64,000 nt of DNA from Salinimonas lutimaris (GCF_005222225.1 NZ_CP036536.1:3682001-3746000); one strand, 5' to 3'; positions 49,680-59,057 are shown, counted from the first letter of the stretch. The notes: a model not told the origin generated them from the letters alone. A program made the numbers and translations.

Positions 49680-51248
49680 TCAGGGCTGCGCCAGCAGCGC
49701 TTTCAACTCATTTAAGTGAGTCTCGTACCGTTGCCAGCGCCCCACTGATTTCTGGTTGATCGCTTCACGAACCTGCACTTTGCTGGCGGTAGAAACCGGC
49801 GCTGTATTGCGTTCCACGTGCAAACAGCGGGGTTGCCAGTCCAGCTGACAAAATGCCAGCAAATCGCGGCACTGCTGTTCAGGCTGGCGGACCAGTGCTT
49901 CATACGACTGAAGATAGACCTGATTCGGGTAACGCTGCTGGCGGTCAGTCACATGCCGGGCAAAACGCTGATATACCCGGCCGGTATCCAGCAGATCGTA
50001 GGCATAGGCATAATAAGGGCTGTTGATAGAAAATAGCTGACGGTAATTGCCAAGACAGGTGTCCAGCGGATCGCGCATCAGACACACAATCCTGGCCTGT
50101 GGAAATGCCCGCACAATCCAGTCTATGTAGAAAAAATTAAACGGCAGTTTGTCCACGACCCGGCTGGCTCCAGGCGTGGTGAGATACGCAGTACGCTCCA
50201 TGTAGGCGTGTGCCAGAGCAGCGCTATCTAAGTGCTGTGCCTGTTGCAGTGTTGGCAGGTCGAGCACATAAGAAGACGTAGTCTGCGTCAGGCTTTTTAC
50301 CGCTACCCCAAAATCCTGCAGCTCTCCGCCCGAGACCACCTGACTATGATGACTTAAAATCCGTTCCACCAGCGTGGTGCCGGAGCGCGGCATGCCCACC
50401 ACAAATAATGGCTGGTGATTATTCTTATCCGTGGCTGGTAACGGATCATGGGTTACCGCTGTAGCAGGCATTGCCTCCAGGTAATCAAAGATAGCTTTGA
50501 AGGTGGTATCGGTATGGCGTAGCTGTGCTTTTTTTGCCGCTTTTGCTTTATTTAGCGCATCAAAGGCCTTATCAAACTCGCCAATTGCCTCGTATTCCTT
50601 GGCCAGAGCATGCCCTAAATGCAGCTGGGCATCAGGCTGGTTCGCCGCCGCAGTGCGCTGCTCTGTTAATGTAGGTATGCGTGCTTCACCTGGGCTGGCC
50701 GGGGCCAGATCAGATAAGGCAAAATGCGCCTGATAAAATTGCGGGGCCAGGATCAGTGCACGCTCAAAAGCCTCTCGGGCGGCAGTAAAGTCACCGGCAA
50801 ACTTGGCCGACACGCCGTAGTTGTAATAATACTGTGGCTGCTGCTGTTCAACCGACAGCGCCTGTAAAAAATAGGCGCGGGCCTGCTCATGATCACCAAC
50901 CCGGGACAGTGCCACGCCCATGGTATCAAGCTCCAGCGCACCATTAAGCTGGGTCGGCGTCACCTGAGAGGCAGCGCCCAAAGCTGCATTCATATTGCCC
51001 TGCAAAGCATAACACTTGGTCAGGTAGACGGCGGTTTTTACATCATCAGCCAGCGACCGGGCTTTATTGAGCAGCGTAATGGCTTTGCTGATTTGCAGCA
51101 GTTCAATATGCAGGATTCCCAGTAAGAAATACGCTCTGTGCGACTCACCATAGTGTTTTATTGCCCTGACCAGGGCAGTGTGTGCGGCAATAAAGTCCCG
51201 CTTGCCAATGGCGGCTACAGCCTGTTTAAACAGCTCTTCGCGCGTCAC
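49680..51248 (-). CDS. TPR-sulfotransferase protein
   Basis: A 522-residue fusion of six or so tetratricopeptide repeats (about 1-220, for example AYFLLGILHIELLQISKAITLL) and a sulfotransferase domain (about 270-510). The PAPS-binding P-loop is in VVGMPRSGTTLVERIL and the second site in VCLMRDPLDTCLGNYRQ. There is no signal peptide, so it acts in the cytoplasm. The acceptor is unknown. Genes of this type are often found beside TonB-dependent receptors, as here; 14 bases separate it from the small barrel gene, so they are probably one operon. Confidence 0.88.
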   Translation of the reverse strand: MTREELFKQAVAAIGKRDFIAAHTALVRAIKHYGESHRAYFLLGILHIELLQISKAITLLNKARSLADDVKTAVYLTKCYALQGNMNAALGAASQVTPTQLNGALELDTMGVALSRVGDHEQARAYFLQALSVEQQQPQYYYNYGVSAKFAGDFTAAREAFERALILAPQFYQAHFALSDLAPASPGEARIPTLTEQRTAAANQPDAQLHLGHALAKEYEAIGEFDKAFDALNKAKAAKKAQLRHTDTTFKAIFDYLEAMPATAVTHDPLPATDKNNHQPLFVVGMPRSGTTLVERILSHHSQVVSGGELQDFGVAVKSLTQTTSSYVLDLPTLQQAQHLDSAALAHAYMERTAYLTTPGASRVVDKLPFNFFYIDWIVRAFPQARIVCLMRDPLDTCLGNYRQLFSINSPYYAYAYDLLDTGRVYQRFARHVTDRQQRYPNQVYLQSYEALVRQPEQQCRDLLAFCQLDWQPRCLHVERNTAPVSTASKVQVREAINQKSVGRWQRYETHLNELKALLAQP

Positions 51249-51262
51249 ACTGCCCCCTTTAT

Positions 51263-51784
51263 CTAGAAAAAGTAACGTAACCCTACACTGTACAGGGTCT
51301 GATCATCGTAGGTTTCTCCCAACAACTCCCACTGCCACTGCGGCGTGGGCCGGTATTCCATACCTGCGCCATAGCCAAATTCCCAGTCACCGCGCTCCAT
51401 ACTTCCCTGCGAAGTGGACAGCGTCGTGTCAGCTTTGCCATAGGTGGGCTGCACCATGACCGAGAATTTATCACTGAAATCTACCGACAAACGCAGACTG
51501 GCCCCTACATAGCTATCCAGCTCCAGCGTATATTGTTGCCCGGCCAGCTCAAAGTTGTTGTCACTGATACCGGTACCCAGCCGAAGCTGGGGCGTCAGAT
51601 AAAAGCGGCTTTTACCAATATTGTACGTGTAACCCAGATTCAGCTCGGCCATTTTCAGGTTACGGTCAAAGCCGCCGGTATCATCGTCCAGCTGACCAAT
51701 TGCCACGCCAACGCTCATTTGGGCCTGCGCGGATAAGGCCGTCAGCAAGCAGACGCTGCCGGCTAGCAATATAGCGTTTTTCAT
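51263..51784 (-). CDS. Small outer-membrane beta-barrel protein
   Basis: The signal peptide (MKNAILLAGSVCLLTALSAQA) is followed by about 150 residues of short amphipathic strands, ending in RYFF, the C-terminal aromatic that outer-membrane assembly recognises. The pattern (YTYNIGKSRFYLTPQLRLG, DWEFGYGAGMEYRP) fits an eight-strand OmpX/OmpW-like or opacity-type barrel. No ligand can be named. It lies between the TonB receptor and the sulfotransferase. Confidence 0.8.
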   Translation of the reverse strand: MKNAILLAGSVCLLTALSAQAQMSVGVAIGQLDDDTGGFDRNLKMAELNLGYTYNIGKSRFYLTPQLRLGTGISDNNFELAGQQYTLELDSYVGASLRLSVDFSDKFSVMVQPTYGKADTTLSTSQGSMERGDWEFGYGAGMEYRPTPQWQWELLGETYDDQTLYSVGLRYFF

Positions 51785-51845
51785 TGTTTTAATCCCTTAT
51801 AAAAAGCGTCTGTAAGTTAGCGGTTTGGTTTATAAAGTGCAAACA

Positions 51846-51872
51846 AATAAGCCCGGCATGGCCGGGCTTATT
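51846..51872 (-). terminator. Terminator between TonB receptor and small barrel gene
   Basis: A 12-bp perfect stem (aataagcccggc / gccgggcttatt) with loop ATG, T-rich on the minus strand. It separates the receptor from the next two genes, so the latter need their own promoter or read-through. Confidence 0.7.
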
Positions 51873-51895
51873 AACGCTGACAGGCAATAAGAAGA

Positions 51896-54367
51896 TTACA
51901 GCTCAAATTTATAGTTAAATGATACCCCAATCCGGCGCGGGCTCACGACAAAGTGACCGTAATTACGCAGTATGTCGGTGCCGTTAGGTAACATTTCTGC
52001 AAATGTCGGATCCCCCATATCGCCCCGGTCACGGCGCACTGAAGTATACGCATACTTGTCGAACAGGTTGTCGATATAGAAGGTGACGCTCCAGTCCTGA
52101 TCAGAGATTTTGGCATTCAGGTTACTGATCGCATATCCGGGGATCGCTTCGCCATTCTGGCGCAGACCAACAGTTGAGAACACATCGCTTTGGGCAGTCA
52201 GGCCATAGCTGACATCCAGCATTTTGTCTTCCAGAATTTCCTGGCTGTAGGTCACGCCAAACGAGAACTGATGTTCGGCAGAGCCCGGCAGACGATCGCC
52301 ATCTTTACCGTCATAGTAATCCTGTAATGCTGTGCCCTGCTCGTCAAACACGCCGAACAGATAGGGTGCATCCGCGGTCAGCTCTGCTTTGGTGTTCGCG
52401 TAGGTGGCGTACATGGTCAGCTCGTCGGTCACCAGAGCACGCAGTGACAGTTCTACCCCACGGGCGTTGGCACCATCGGCATTGGTGGTAATAGGCTGCT
52501 GACCATTCACGGTCGCGCCGCCCACCTGGGCATTATCCCAGTCAACGTTGAACAGCGCCGCATTCAGTTGCAGACGGTTTTTCAGATAACTGGTTTTTAC
52601 ACCCAGCTCGTAGTTTGTCGTGGTATCACCCAGGTACACCTGCTCACGAGGCAGGGCACACACAATCTGGTTATTAATCTGGTCGATATTGTCCGGACAC
52701 GCGGCCACGGCGTTGGCACCGCCAATCCGAAAGCCTTCACTGACCGTGAAATAACCCATCGTATCGGCATCAAACTGATAGCTGGCGTTGAATTTGTACA
52801 GAGTACCGCTTTCCTCTGCGGTTTCCTGTCCATAATCAAGCTCGATAGAGTCTGAAGCACGGCCTTCATATAACGAGTAATACAGCGGCAGGTCGACCGC
52901 CGAACGGGCATCTACATCATACTTGTAGGAACGCAGACCCACGGTGACATCCAGTTTATCGGTCACTTCATAGGTCAGCTCACCAAAAAAGGCTGACTCT
53001 TTGGTATCGACCTTATCAACCGAATAGTATTCCAGGTTATCCGGACGCGGATTGCCCTCTACACCCCATACATTCAAAGCATACTGGTCAAAAAACGGCG
53101 TAAACTCCTGGCTGCTGTTATCCACTTCAGACTTGTTGTAGTAAAACCCTGCAATCCAGCTTAGCGGCCCCGGAGTCTGAGAAACCAGACGCAGCTCCTG
53201 GGTCAGGTTGGTTTCGCTTTCCACTTCTTCGGTGTAGGCCGAAAAAGCCGGGAATTCTTCATAGCTGTAGTCCAGACGAATCAGCAGGTCGGTCTGATCG
53301 CGCTGACCTTCCCCGTCAAACTCAGCATAGCCGGTTGCCGATACCAGTTCAGCAAAGCCCAGGTCGGCTTTCATTTCCAGACTCAACAGAGAGTCTTCTT
53401 TGTCATAGGGTTCTTCATAGCGATAGGCAGACTCATACGGCCCAATCACATCGTTCAGCGGGTTTTGCGCTGATAACGCATTGTGCTGGGTGATTGAGCG
53501 ACCTTCCACATCCTGCTGTTGGACAAAATATGTCAAGGTACTGTCAAACCAGTCATTCGGCATCCAGCGCAGGGCAATCCTCGCTGTCAGGGTATCTTCG
53601 CCATTCGCATCTTCAACCCGGCGCAGATTTTCATCTACCGCAGCCGCATCACTGAAGTCCGGATCAGGCAACGACACACCGCCTTCGCGTACCACGTAGT
53701 TGTAGTCAATAAAGCCCGGGTTGGTAAAATAGTTAACCGATGCCCGCAGGCCCAGCTCACCATCAATCAGTGGCGTATTGAACACAACCCCGCCTTCCTG
53801 ACCGGTTGAACTGCTTTCACTTAGCGAATAAATGTCACCAAAAATTTCACCGGACGTGAAATCCAGATCGACGGCTTTGGGCATATAGCGAATCGCGCCG
53901 CCCAGTGTGCCGGCTCCGTACAGCGTACCCTGCGGGCCAATCAGCACTTCTACCCGTTCAATGTCAATCAGACGCATATTGACGTAAAGCGGAATTTCGC
54001 CAAAGTAGGTGGCTACCGTACCGCCGTCCGAGCCCGGTCCGGCAGAGTTGGTATTCAAGCCGCGCACCACGATGGGCGAAGCCGAACGGCCTCCCTGATC
54101 AGTAATTGTCAGCCCCGGTACCCAGCGTGCTACATCGTTCAGATCTTCAATGTTCTGCTGCTCCATCACATCTGAGGTCAGTGCAGAAATATTCAGCGGC
54201 ACTTCCTGCAGTGAACCTGAACGGCGGGTGGCGGTAACTTCTATTTTTTCGATTTCCTTATCAGCGATAGGGGCTGTTTGCGCCACTACGATAGCCGGTG
54301 AACAGGCAGCCAGTACCGCGCCTGCAATCAAAGATTTGGCAAACAACCGGTTTGCTGATGAATTCAT
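51896..54367 (-). CDS. TonB-dependent outer-membrane receptor
   Basis: The ATG at 54367 has GGAG seven bases upstream; a longer frame to 54385 covers that site and is not used. 823 residues: signal peptide to about 29 (ending VVAQ), a TonB-box-like segment (IEKIEVTATRR), plug domain (about 40-155: PLNISALTSDVM, GLTITDQGGRSASPIVVRGLN, LYGAGTLGGAIRYMPK), then a 22-strand barrel to the end. The Gly-rich plug and STGQEGG loops are typical of the sugar/oligomer or polyphenol-type receptors in Alteromonadales, but the substrate is unknown. It is followed by a terminator and two genes on the same strand. Confidence 0.92.
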   Translation of the reverse strand: MNSSANRLFAKSLIAGAVLAACSPAIVVAQTAPIADKEIEKIEVTATRRSGSLQEVPLNISALTSDVMEQQNIEDLNDVARWVPGLTITDQGGRSASPIVVRGLNTNSAGPGSDGGTVATYFGEIPLYVNMRLIDIERVEVLIGPQGTLYGAGTLGGAIRYMPKAVDLDFTSGEIFGDIYSLSESSSTGQEGGVVFNTPLIDGELGLRASVNYFTNPGFIDYNYVVREGGVSLPDPDFSDAAAVDENLRRVEDANGEDTLTARIALRWMPNDWFDSTLTYFVQQQDVEGRSITQHNALSAQNPLNDVIGPYESAYRYEEPYDKEDSLLSLEMKADLGFAELVSATGYAEFDGEGQRDQTDLLIRLDYSYEEFPAFSAYTEEVESETNLTQELRLVSQTPGPLSWIAGFYYNKSEVDNSSQEFTPFFDQYALNVWGVEGNPRPDNLEYYSVDKVDTKESAFFGELTYEVTDKLDVTVGLRSYKYDVDARSAVDLPLYYSLYEGRASDSIELDYGQETAEESGTLYKFNASYQFDADTMGYFTVSEGFRIGGANAVAACPDNIDQINNQIVCALPREQVYLGDTTTNYELGVKTSYLKNRLQLNAALFNVDWDNAQVGGATVNGQQPITTNADGANARGVELSLRALVTDELTMYATYANTKAELTADAPYLFGVFDEQGTALQDYYDGKDGDRLPGSAEHQFSFGVTYSQEILEDKMLDVSYGLTAQSDVFSTVGLRQNGEAIPGYAISNLNAKISDQDWSVTFYIDNLFDKYAYTSVRRDRGDMGDPTFAEMLPNGTDILRNYGHFVVSPRRIGVSFNYKFEL

Positions 54368-54853
54368 GTGTGTCTCCAATACCATTTACTACTGGTTTTT
54401 TTGGTTTTCAATTTGTAAATAAGGCAAGAGCAGTTTTTATACCGTCTTTGTGACCAATTTTACTGTCTGTAAAAACAAAAAAACAGCATTTATTGAATAC
54501 AGATTCATTTAAAACACAAAAATATTCAAAAAAGACTGGTATTTGTTATCGGCGCACAATCATAGGACTGGCAGCAGACCACGTAGACTAATGATTTCGT
54601 TATACTTATGTAGAACCCGTAAAATCAGGCCCCGCATTGGTGCTGTATTTTTCGGGTAACTATTCAAAGACGAGTTACTATTTAGTAAAAGTTCGCTGGT
54701 TGCAAAATGAACAACTTTTCAATTTTCTTATGTTAAAAAGATGATAATGGAAAAGTTAGATTAGACTTTTGAGCCTTTGACAAGAATTTTGTTAGCAACC
54801 TACCAAAAGGACATGGATATAGTCTTTAGCATTGCAAATACGGGTAATGGCGG
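54368..54853. other. AT-rich intergenic region upstream of the TonB receptor
   Basis: About 485 bases with no convincing frame. The first half (54423-54720) is AT-rich and probably holds the receptor promoter on the minus strand; no regulator box is clear. A plus-strand frame at 54777-55031 runs into the repeat array and is not a gene. Confidence 0.5.
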
Positions 54854-55557
54854 CCAACTGACCAACGTCATTCATCCGCGGTATCTACAACCCACCGTCG
54901 TCCCGGAATCGCGCAGCGATATCCGGGATCTCCTCAGGCTAACTGACCAACGTCATTCATCCGCGGTATCTACAACCCACCGTCGTCCCGGAATCGCGCA
55001 GCGATATCCGGGATCTCCTCAGGCCAACTGACCAACGTCATTCATCCGCGGTATCTACAACCCACCGTCGTCCCGGAATCGCGCAGCGATATCCGGGATC
55101 TCCTCAGGCCAACTGACTAACGTCATTCATCCGTGGTATCTAGAGCCCACCGTCGTCCCGGAATCGCGCAGCGATATCCGGGATCTCCTCAGGCCAACTG
55201 ACTAACGTCATTCATCCGCGGTATCTACAACCCAACCTTCGTCCCGCAATTGCGCAGCGATATCCGGGATCTCCTCAGGCCAACTGACCGACGTCATTCA
55301 TCCGCGGTATCTACGACCCACCGTCGTCCCGCAATCGCGCAGCGATATCCGGGATCTCCTCAGGCCAACTGACTAACGTCATTCATCCGCGGTATCTACA
55401 ACCCACCGTCGTCCCGGAATCGCGCAGCGATATCCGGGATCTCCTCAGGCCAACTGACTAACGTCATTCATCCGCGGTATCTACGACCCACCGTCGTCCC
55501 GGAATCGCGCAGCGATATCCGGGATCTCCTCAGGCCAACTGACCAACGTCATTCGTT
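54854..55557. repeat. Tandem array of 85-bp repeats with internal palindrome (8 full copies plus a partial)
   Basis: Copies begin at about 54854, 54939, 55024, 55109, 55194, 55280, 55365 and 55450, with a partial ninth at 55535; one copy is 86 bases. Each carries CCGTCGTCCCGGAATCGCG CAGCGATATCCGGGATCTC in which cccgga/tccggg and atcgc/gcgat pair as a bulged hairpin, a REP-like palindrome. Copies are nearly identical (a few substitutions such as GGAATCG to GCAATTG). The period is not a multiple of three and no frame is kept, so the array is non-coding. There are no spacers, so it is not CRISPR. Confidence 0.93.
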
Positions 55558-55584
55558 GCAGTATCTGATGAGCCAGACTGTTCA

Positions 55585-55612
55585 GGAGGTTCCCGTTTCC
55601 ACGGGAATGACC
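55585..55612. repeat. Second, unrelated palindromic element
   Basis: A short perfect hairpin (ttcccgt / acgggaa, loop TTCC) with a flanking AGGAGG... / ...GACCGCGG context, of the GTCATTCCCG type seen as dispersed repeats in many Proteobacteria. It lies just past the 85-bp array. Confidence 0.55.
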
Positions 55613-55670
55613 GCGGGTGAAATGAGCAAGCAGTGATCACTTCAGAAAATGCAATACTTTGCAGGCATGG

Positions 55671-56034
55671 TGTCGCGTTTAAAACTATAGGAAGTATTGA
55701 TTTAACCGGATGGTTAGGAAGAAATTGGAGCGGGATACGTAGATTCGTAACTGGCAGCCACGCTGTCGCGACGTGTCGCGCTTAAAACTATAGGAAGTAT
55801 TGATTTAACCGGATGGTTAAGAAGAAATTGGAGCGGGATACGTAGATTCGTAACTGGCAGCCAAGCTGTCGCGACGTGTCGCGTTTAAAACTATAGGAAG
55901 TATTGATTTAACCGGATGGTTAAGAAGAAATTGGAGCGGGATACGTAGATTCGTAACTGGCAGCCACGCTGTCGCGACGTGTCGCACTTAAAACTATAGG
56001 AAGTATGGATTTAACCGGATGGTTAGGAAGAAAT
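55671..56034 (-). repeat. 103-bp tandem repeats carrying altered tRNA-Gly 3' ends (3 full copies and a partial)
   Basis: Units start at 55671, 55774 and 55877, exactly 103 bases apart; a fourth, at 55980, runs into the intact tRNA-Gly. Each unit contains, on the minus strand, a version of the last 25 or so bases of tRNA-Gly: AACT-CGATTC... is present as AGTTACGAATCTACGTATCCCGC-like sequence, differing by one substitution and two single-base insertions shared by all three copies. The same flank (GGATGGTTA[AG]GAAGAAAT) precedes the repeats and the true gene. The layout, tRNA genes followed by repeats that embed the tRNA 3' end, is like the rtT repeats after E. coli tyrT. Confidence 0.9.
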
Positions 56035-56110
56035 TGGAGCGGGAAACGAGATTCGAACTCGCGACCCCAACCTTGGCAAGGTTGTGCTCTACCAGCTGAG
56101 CTATTCCCGC
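56035..56110 (-). tRNA. tRNA-Gly (GCC), copy 2 (downstream)
   Basis: 76-nt cloverleaf with encoded CCA: acceptor GCGGGAA / TTCCCGC, anticodon loop CTTGCCAAG giving GCC, T-arm with GTTCGAATC. Identical in gene body to the copy at 56158-56233. On the minus strand it is the second of the pair and is followed directly by the 103-bp repeats. Confidence 0.98.
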
Positions 56111-56157
56111 ACACAAATTGTTGATGTTACCGGCCAGATTTCTTAAAAGTAAGAAAT

Positions 56158-56233
56158 TGGAGCGGGAAACGAGATTCGAACTCGCGACCCCAACCTTGGC
56201 AAGGTTGTGCTCTACCAGCTGAGCTATTCCCGC
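56158..56233 (-). tRNA. tRNA-Gly (GCC), copy 1 (upstream)
   Basis: 76-nt cloverleaf identical in body to the next copy, 47 bases upstream of it on the minus strand, probably in one transcript. The anticodon GCC reads GGC/GGU. The stretch from 56234 to orn is AT-rich and holds the likely tRNA promoter on its minus strand. Confidence 0.98.
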
Positions 56234-56355
56234 GCTTTGGTAACATTACTTATCTTCGGAAGTTTGTCTTCCTCGAAAGTGGTGCGCATTTTACAAAATA
56301 TTTTGCGATGCGCAACACCTAATTTGAAGTTTTTATGAAATTCGGGGTCGAATGC

Positions 56356-56901
56356 TTAAATACTGAACACTTTATCCCGGTAAAACTTCAATTCTTCAAT
56401 AGATTCGCGGATATCATCCAGTGCCAGGTGTACGCCTTTCTTTTCAAATCCACTAAGAATTGCCGGTTTCCAGCGGCGGGTCAACTCTTTAATCGTACTG
56501 ACATCAATACTGCGATAATGAAAATAAGCTTCCAGCTCTGGCATGTATTTCACCATAAAGCGGCGATCCTGACCGATGGTATTACCGCACAGTGGCGATT
56601 TGCCAGCATCAACATAGTCGGCCAGAAACGCCATGGTCTGTCGGGCCGCTTCGGCTTCGTCAATGGTGCTTTGGCGGCAACGGGCGGTTAATCCGCTCTC
56701 ACCATGCACCCGGGTACACCATTCATCCATACCATCTAAAATACTATCTGGTTGATGCACCGCAATGACGGGGCCTTCGGCTAATACATTAAGCTGTGGG
56801 TCTGTCACAATAGTGGCAATTTCCAGTACTTTACAGGATTCCGGATCCAGTCCGGTCATCTCCATGTCGATCCATACCAGATTCAAATCATTTTTACTCA
56901 T
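56356..56901 (-). CDS. orn: Oligoribonuclease
   Basis: A 3'-5' exonuclease for RNAs of two to five bases, essential in many Gammaproteobacteria and able to clear pGpG from cyclic-di-GMP turnover. DEDDh residues are in [22 protein letters not shown]-like helix (ESGLTA), [11 protein letters not shown] and [12 protein letters not shown]...HLALDDI, all intact. 181 residues is normal. It lies divergent from rsgA, as in E. coli. Confidence 0.98.
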   Translation of the reverse strand: MSKNDLNLVWIDMEMTGLDPESCKVLEIATIVTDPQLNVLAEGPVIAVHQPDSILDGMDEWCTRVHGESGLTARCRQSTIDEAEAARQTMAFLADYVDAGKSPLCGNTIGQDRRFMVKYMPELEAYFHYRSIDVSTIKELTRRWKPAILSGFEKKGVHLALDDIRESIEELKFYRDKVFSI

Positions 56902-56986
56902 TCAGCGGTTCCTCGTATTCGGACATGGCGCATCAGCCATACAAACGGTATCATAACTACAGTATACGCTAACTTATCATGGAATC

Positions 56987-58021
56987 GTGGCGAAAAAACC
57001 CAAACTTACCCAACGTCAGAAGCGCCAGGTTGCGGCAAATCGCAAACGCCGCCTGGAACAAAAACAAACCACAGCTGTACCCTCCCAGGACCTGCAAAAC
57101 CTGGTTGCCGGGCGGGTAATTGGCCGGTTTGGTAAGCATGCTGATGTCGAAAATAATGCCGGTGAAGTATCCCGTTGCCATATCCGCCGCACTGTTGGTT
57201 CGGTGGTATGTGGTGATAATGTGCTGTTTCATCCCGGTGATGACAATGACGACGGCGTTAGTGGCGTCATTGAAATTGTTCAGGACCGGCACTCTGTGCT
57301 TACCCGCCCGGATTTCTATGATGGTATTAAACCGATTGCTGCCAATATTGATCAGATCATCATTGTCAGCGCGGTGCTACCGGCGCTATCCACCAACATC
57401 ATTGACCGTTACCTCATTGCCTGTGAAGACATTGGCATTAAGCCGGTCATTGTGCTCAATAAAATTGAATTGCTGGATGATGAAGCCCGCGCCAGCACCC
57501 TTGCCGAGCTCACCGTGTATGAGTCTTTGGGCTATCAGGTACATGTGACCAGCTGTAAAACACAGGAAGGGCTGGATGCACTGAATCAGTTGCTCGATGA
57601 TAAGGTCAGTATCTTTGTGGGTCAGTCGGGCGTCGGTAAATCCAGTATTATCAACCGGGTACTGCCTGATGCGGAAGAGCTGGTAGGTGAAGTGTCAGAT
57701 AACTCCGGGCTGGGCCAGCACACTACAACCGCAGCCAAGCTGCTGCATTTACCTGCCGGCGGCGATCTGATTGACTCGCCGGGAGTCCGCGAGTTTGGTC
57801 TGTGGCATTTGCCGGTGGAACGGGTGACCTGGGGCTTTGTCGAATTTCGTGATTACCTGGGTGGCTGTAAGTTCCGTGACTGCAAGCACCTCAATGATCC
57901 GGGCTGCATCATTACCAAGGCTGTGGAAAACGGTGATATCAGTGCAGCCCGCTTTGCCAGCTACCATAAAATTCTCACCTCAATGGAAGAAAACAAACCC
58001 AGTCATATTGGCCAGCCGTAA
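56987..58021 (+). CDS. rsgA: Ribosome small subunit-dependent GTPase A
   Basis: A circularly permuted GTPase of 344 residues that checks late 30S assembly. Order: basic tail, OB fold ([15 protein letters not shown]...), G4 LNKIELL, G1 [11 protein letters not shown]3 DSPGVREFG, then the zinc-binding C-terminal C..C....H...C ([16 protein letters not shown]). The start is GTG at 56987 before [14 protein letters not shown]; an ATG at 56979 is out of frame. It is followed by psd after 145 bases. Confidence 0.97.
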   Translation: MAKKPKLTQRQKRQVAANRKRRLEQKQTTAVPSQDLQNLVAGRVIGRFGKHADVENNAGEVSRCHIRRTVGSVVCGDNVLFHPGDDNDDGVSGVIEIVQDRHSVLTRPDFYDGIKPIAANIDQIIIVSAVLPALSTNIIDRYLIACEDIGIKPVIVLNKIELLDDEARASTLAELTVYESLGYQVHVTSCKTQEGLDALNQLLDDKVSIFVGQSGVGKSSIINRVLPDAEELVGEVSDNSGLGQHTTTAAKLLHLPAGGDLIDSPGVREFGLWHLPVERVTWGFVEFRDYLGGCKFRDCKHLNDPGCIITKAVENGDISAARFASYHKILTSMEENKPSHIGQP

Positions 58022-58166
58022 GCGGCGCTTTCTGGTCACTATACCGCCCGGCCTGGCGCCGGGTGTTGCCCCTTTATATCACTAAACAAGCTCTCATAAC
58101 CGTTAGATCCTTTTTCTGCGCGCAGGATAGGGTACAATCCCGCTGTCTATTTAAAGGAGAAATGCT

Positions 58167-59057
58167 GTGCTGGACTGGTTTAAAGTTAACCTTCAATACA
58201 TCTTACCGAAACACCTGATTTCGCTGCTTATCGGTAAGCTAGCCTCAGCCAGAGCTGGTGCGCTGACGACCGGGTTAATCAAACTGTTTGTGAAACAATA
58301 TAAAGTGGATATGAGCGAAGCCATGTATCCACAGCCTGAGCATTACAAAACCTTCAACGAATTTTTCACCCGCCCGCTTAAAGAAGGCGCGCGTACGATT
58401 GTTGAAGATGCGCACACGCTGGCGCATCCGGTCGATGGCACCGTCAGTCAGTTTGGCGCTATTCACAACGACAGCATTTTTCAGGCAAAAGGTCATAACT
58501 ATTCCCTGACCACCTTGTTAGGCGGTAAGCCAGAGTTGGCCAAGCCATTTAAAGGCGGCCAATTTGCCACCGTATATCTGGCCCCGCGGGATTATCACCG
58601 CATTCATATGCCGGTAGACGGTGTACTGACCGACATGATTTATGTGCCTGGTGAACTGTTTTCGGTGAACCCGTTAACTGCAGAAAATATCCCGGGTTTG
58701 TTTGCCCGCAACGAACGGGTTATCGCCCTGTTTGACACGCCGGTTGGCAAAATGGCAATGGTGCTGGTGGGTGCCACCATCGTGGCCAGTATTGAAACGG
58801 TATGGGCCGGCACGGTGACGCCACCGGCGGGTCAAAATGTGCAGCACTGGCAGTACGATACCGACAGTGAAGCTACCGTTCGACTGAACAAAGGCGATGA
58901 ACTGGGCCGGTTTAAACTGGGCTCAACCATTGTGGCCTGCTTTGAACCTGATGCGATTGATTTTGCTGGTCTTTCTGCCGGCCAGGTGACCCGACTGGGT
59001 GAAGCATTTGCCCATGTCAGTGGTAAGGAATCAGCCGACCCAGCGCCTGAGGCGTAA
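58167..59057 (+). CDS. psd: Phosphatidylserine decarboxylase proenzyme
   Basis: Makes phosphatidylethanolamine at the inner membrane after self-cleavage between Gly252 and Ser253 of LGST, where the Ser becomes the pyruvoyl group. The start is GTG at 58167 behind AAAGGAGA; a nearby ATG is out of frame. LFVKQYKVDMSEA, RDYHRIHMPVDG and ATIVASIETVWAGTVTPP match E. coli Psd. 296 residues. The stop overlaps the next gene by one base (TAATG). Confidence 0.98.
   Translation: MLDWFKVNLQYILPKHLISLLIGKLASARAGALTTGLIKLFVKQYKVDMSEAMYPQPEHYKTFNEFFTRPLKEGARTIVEDAHTLAHPVDGTVSQFGAIHNDSIFQAKGHNYSLTTLLGGKPELAKPFKGGQFATVYLAPRDYHRIHMPVDGVLTDMIYVPGELFSVNPLTAENIPGLFARNERVIALFDTPVGKMAMVLVGATIVASIETVWAGTVTPPAGQNVQHWQYDTDSEATVRLNKGDELGRFKLGSTIVACFEPDAIDFAGLSAGQVTRLGEAFAHVSGKESADPAPEA

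Noticed and set aside
54777-55031. 84-residue plus-strand frame running into the 85-bp repeats
   Set aside because: The repeat period is not a multiple of three, there is no ribosome-binding site, and the frame is not kept between copies.
54854-56034. CRISPR array
   Set aside because: Units are contiguous with no variable spacers and no cas genes nearby.
55920-56114. 64-residue minus-strand frame across tRNA-Gly and a repeat unit
   Set aside because: It reads through a structural tRNA and exists only because the repeat happens to lack stops; by contrast with the tpr idea at E. coli tyrT, it is not repeated per unit.
55671-56233. Phage or island attachment site at tRNA-Gly
   Set aside because: The tRNA fragments are in tandem at 103-base spacing, and no integrase or foreign gene lies in the window.
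58048-58075. Hairpin after rsgA
   Set aside because: A 6-bp stem (cccggc/gccggg) with no T-run on either strand; not enough for a terminator.
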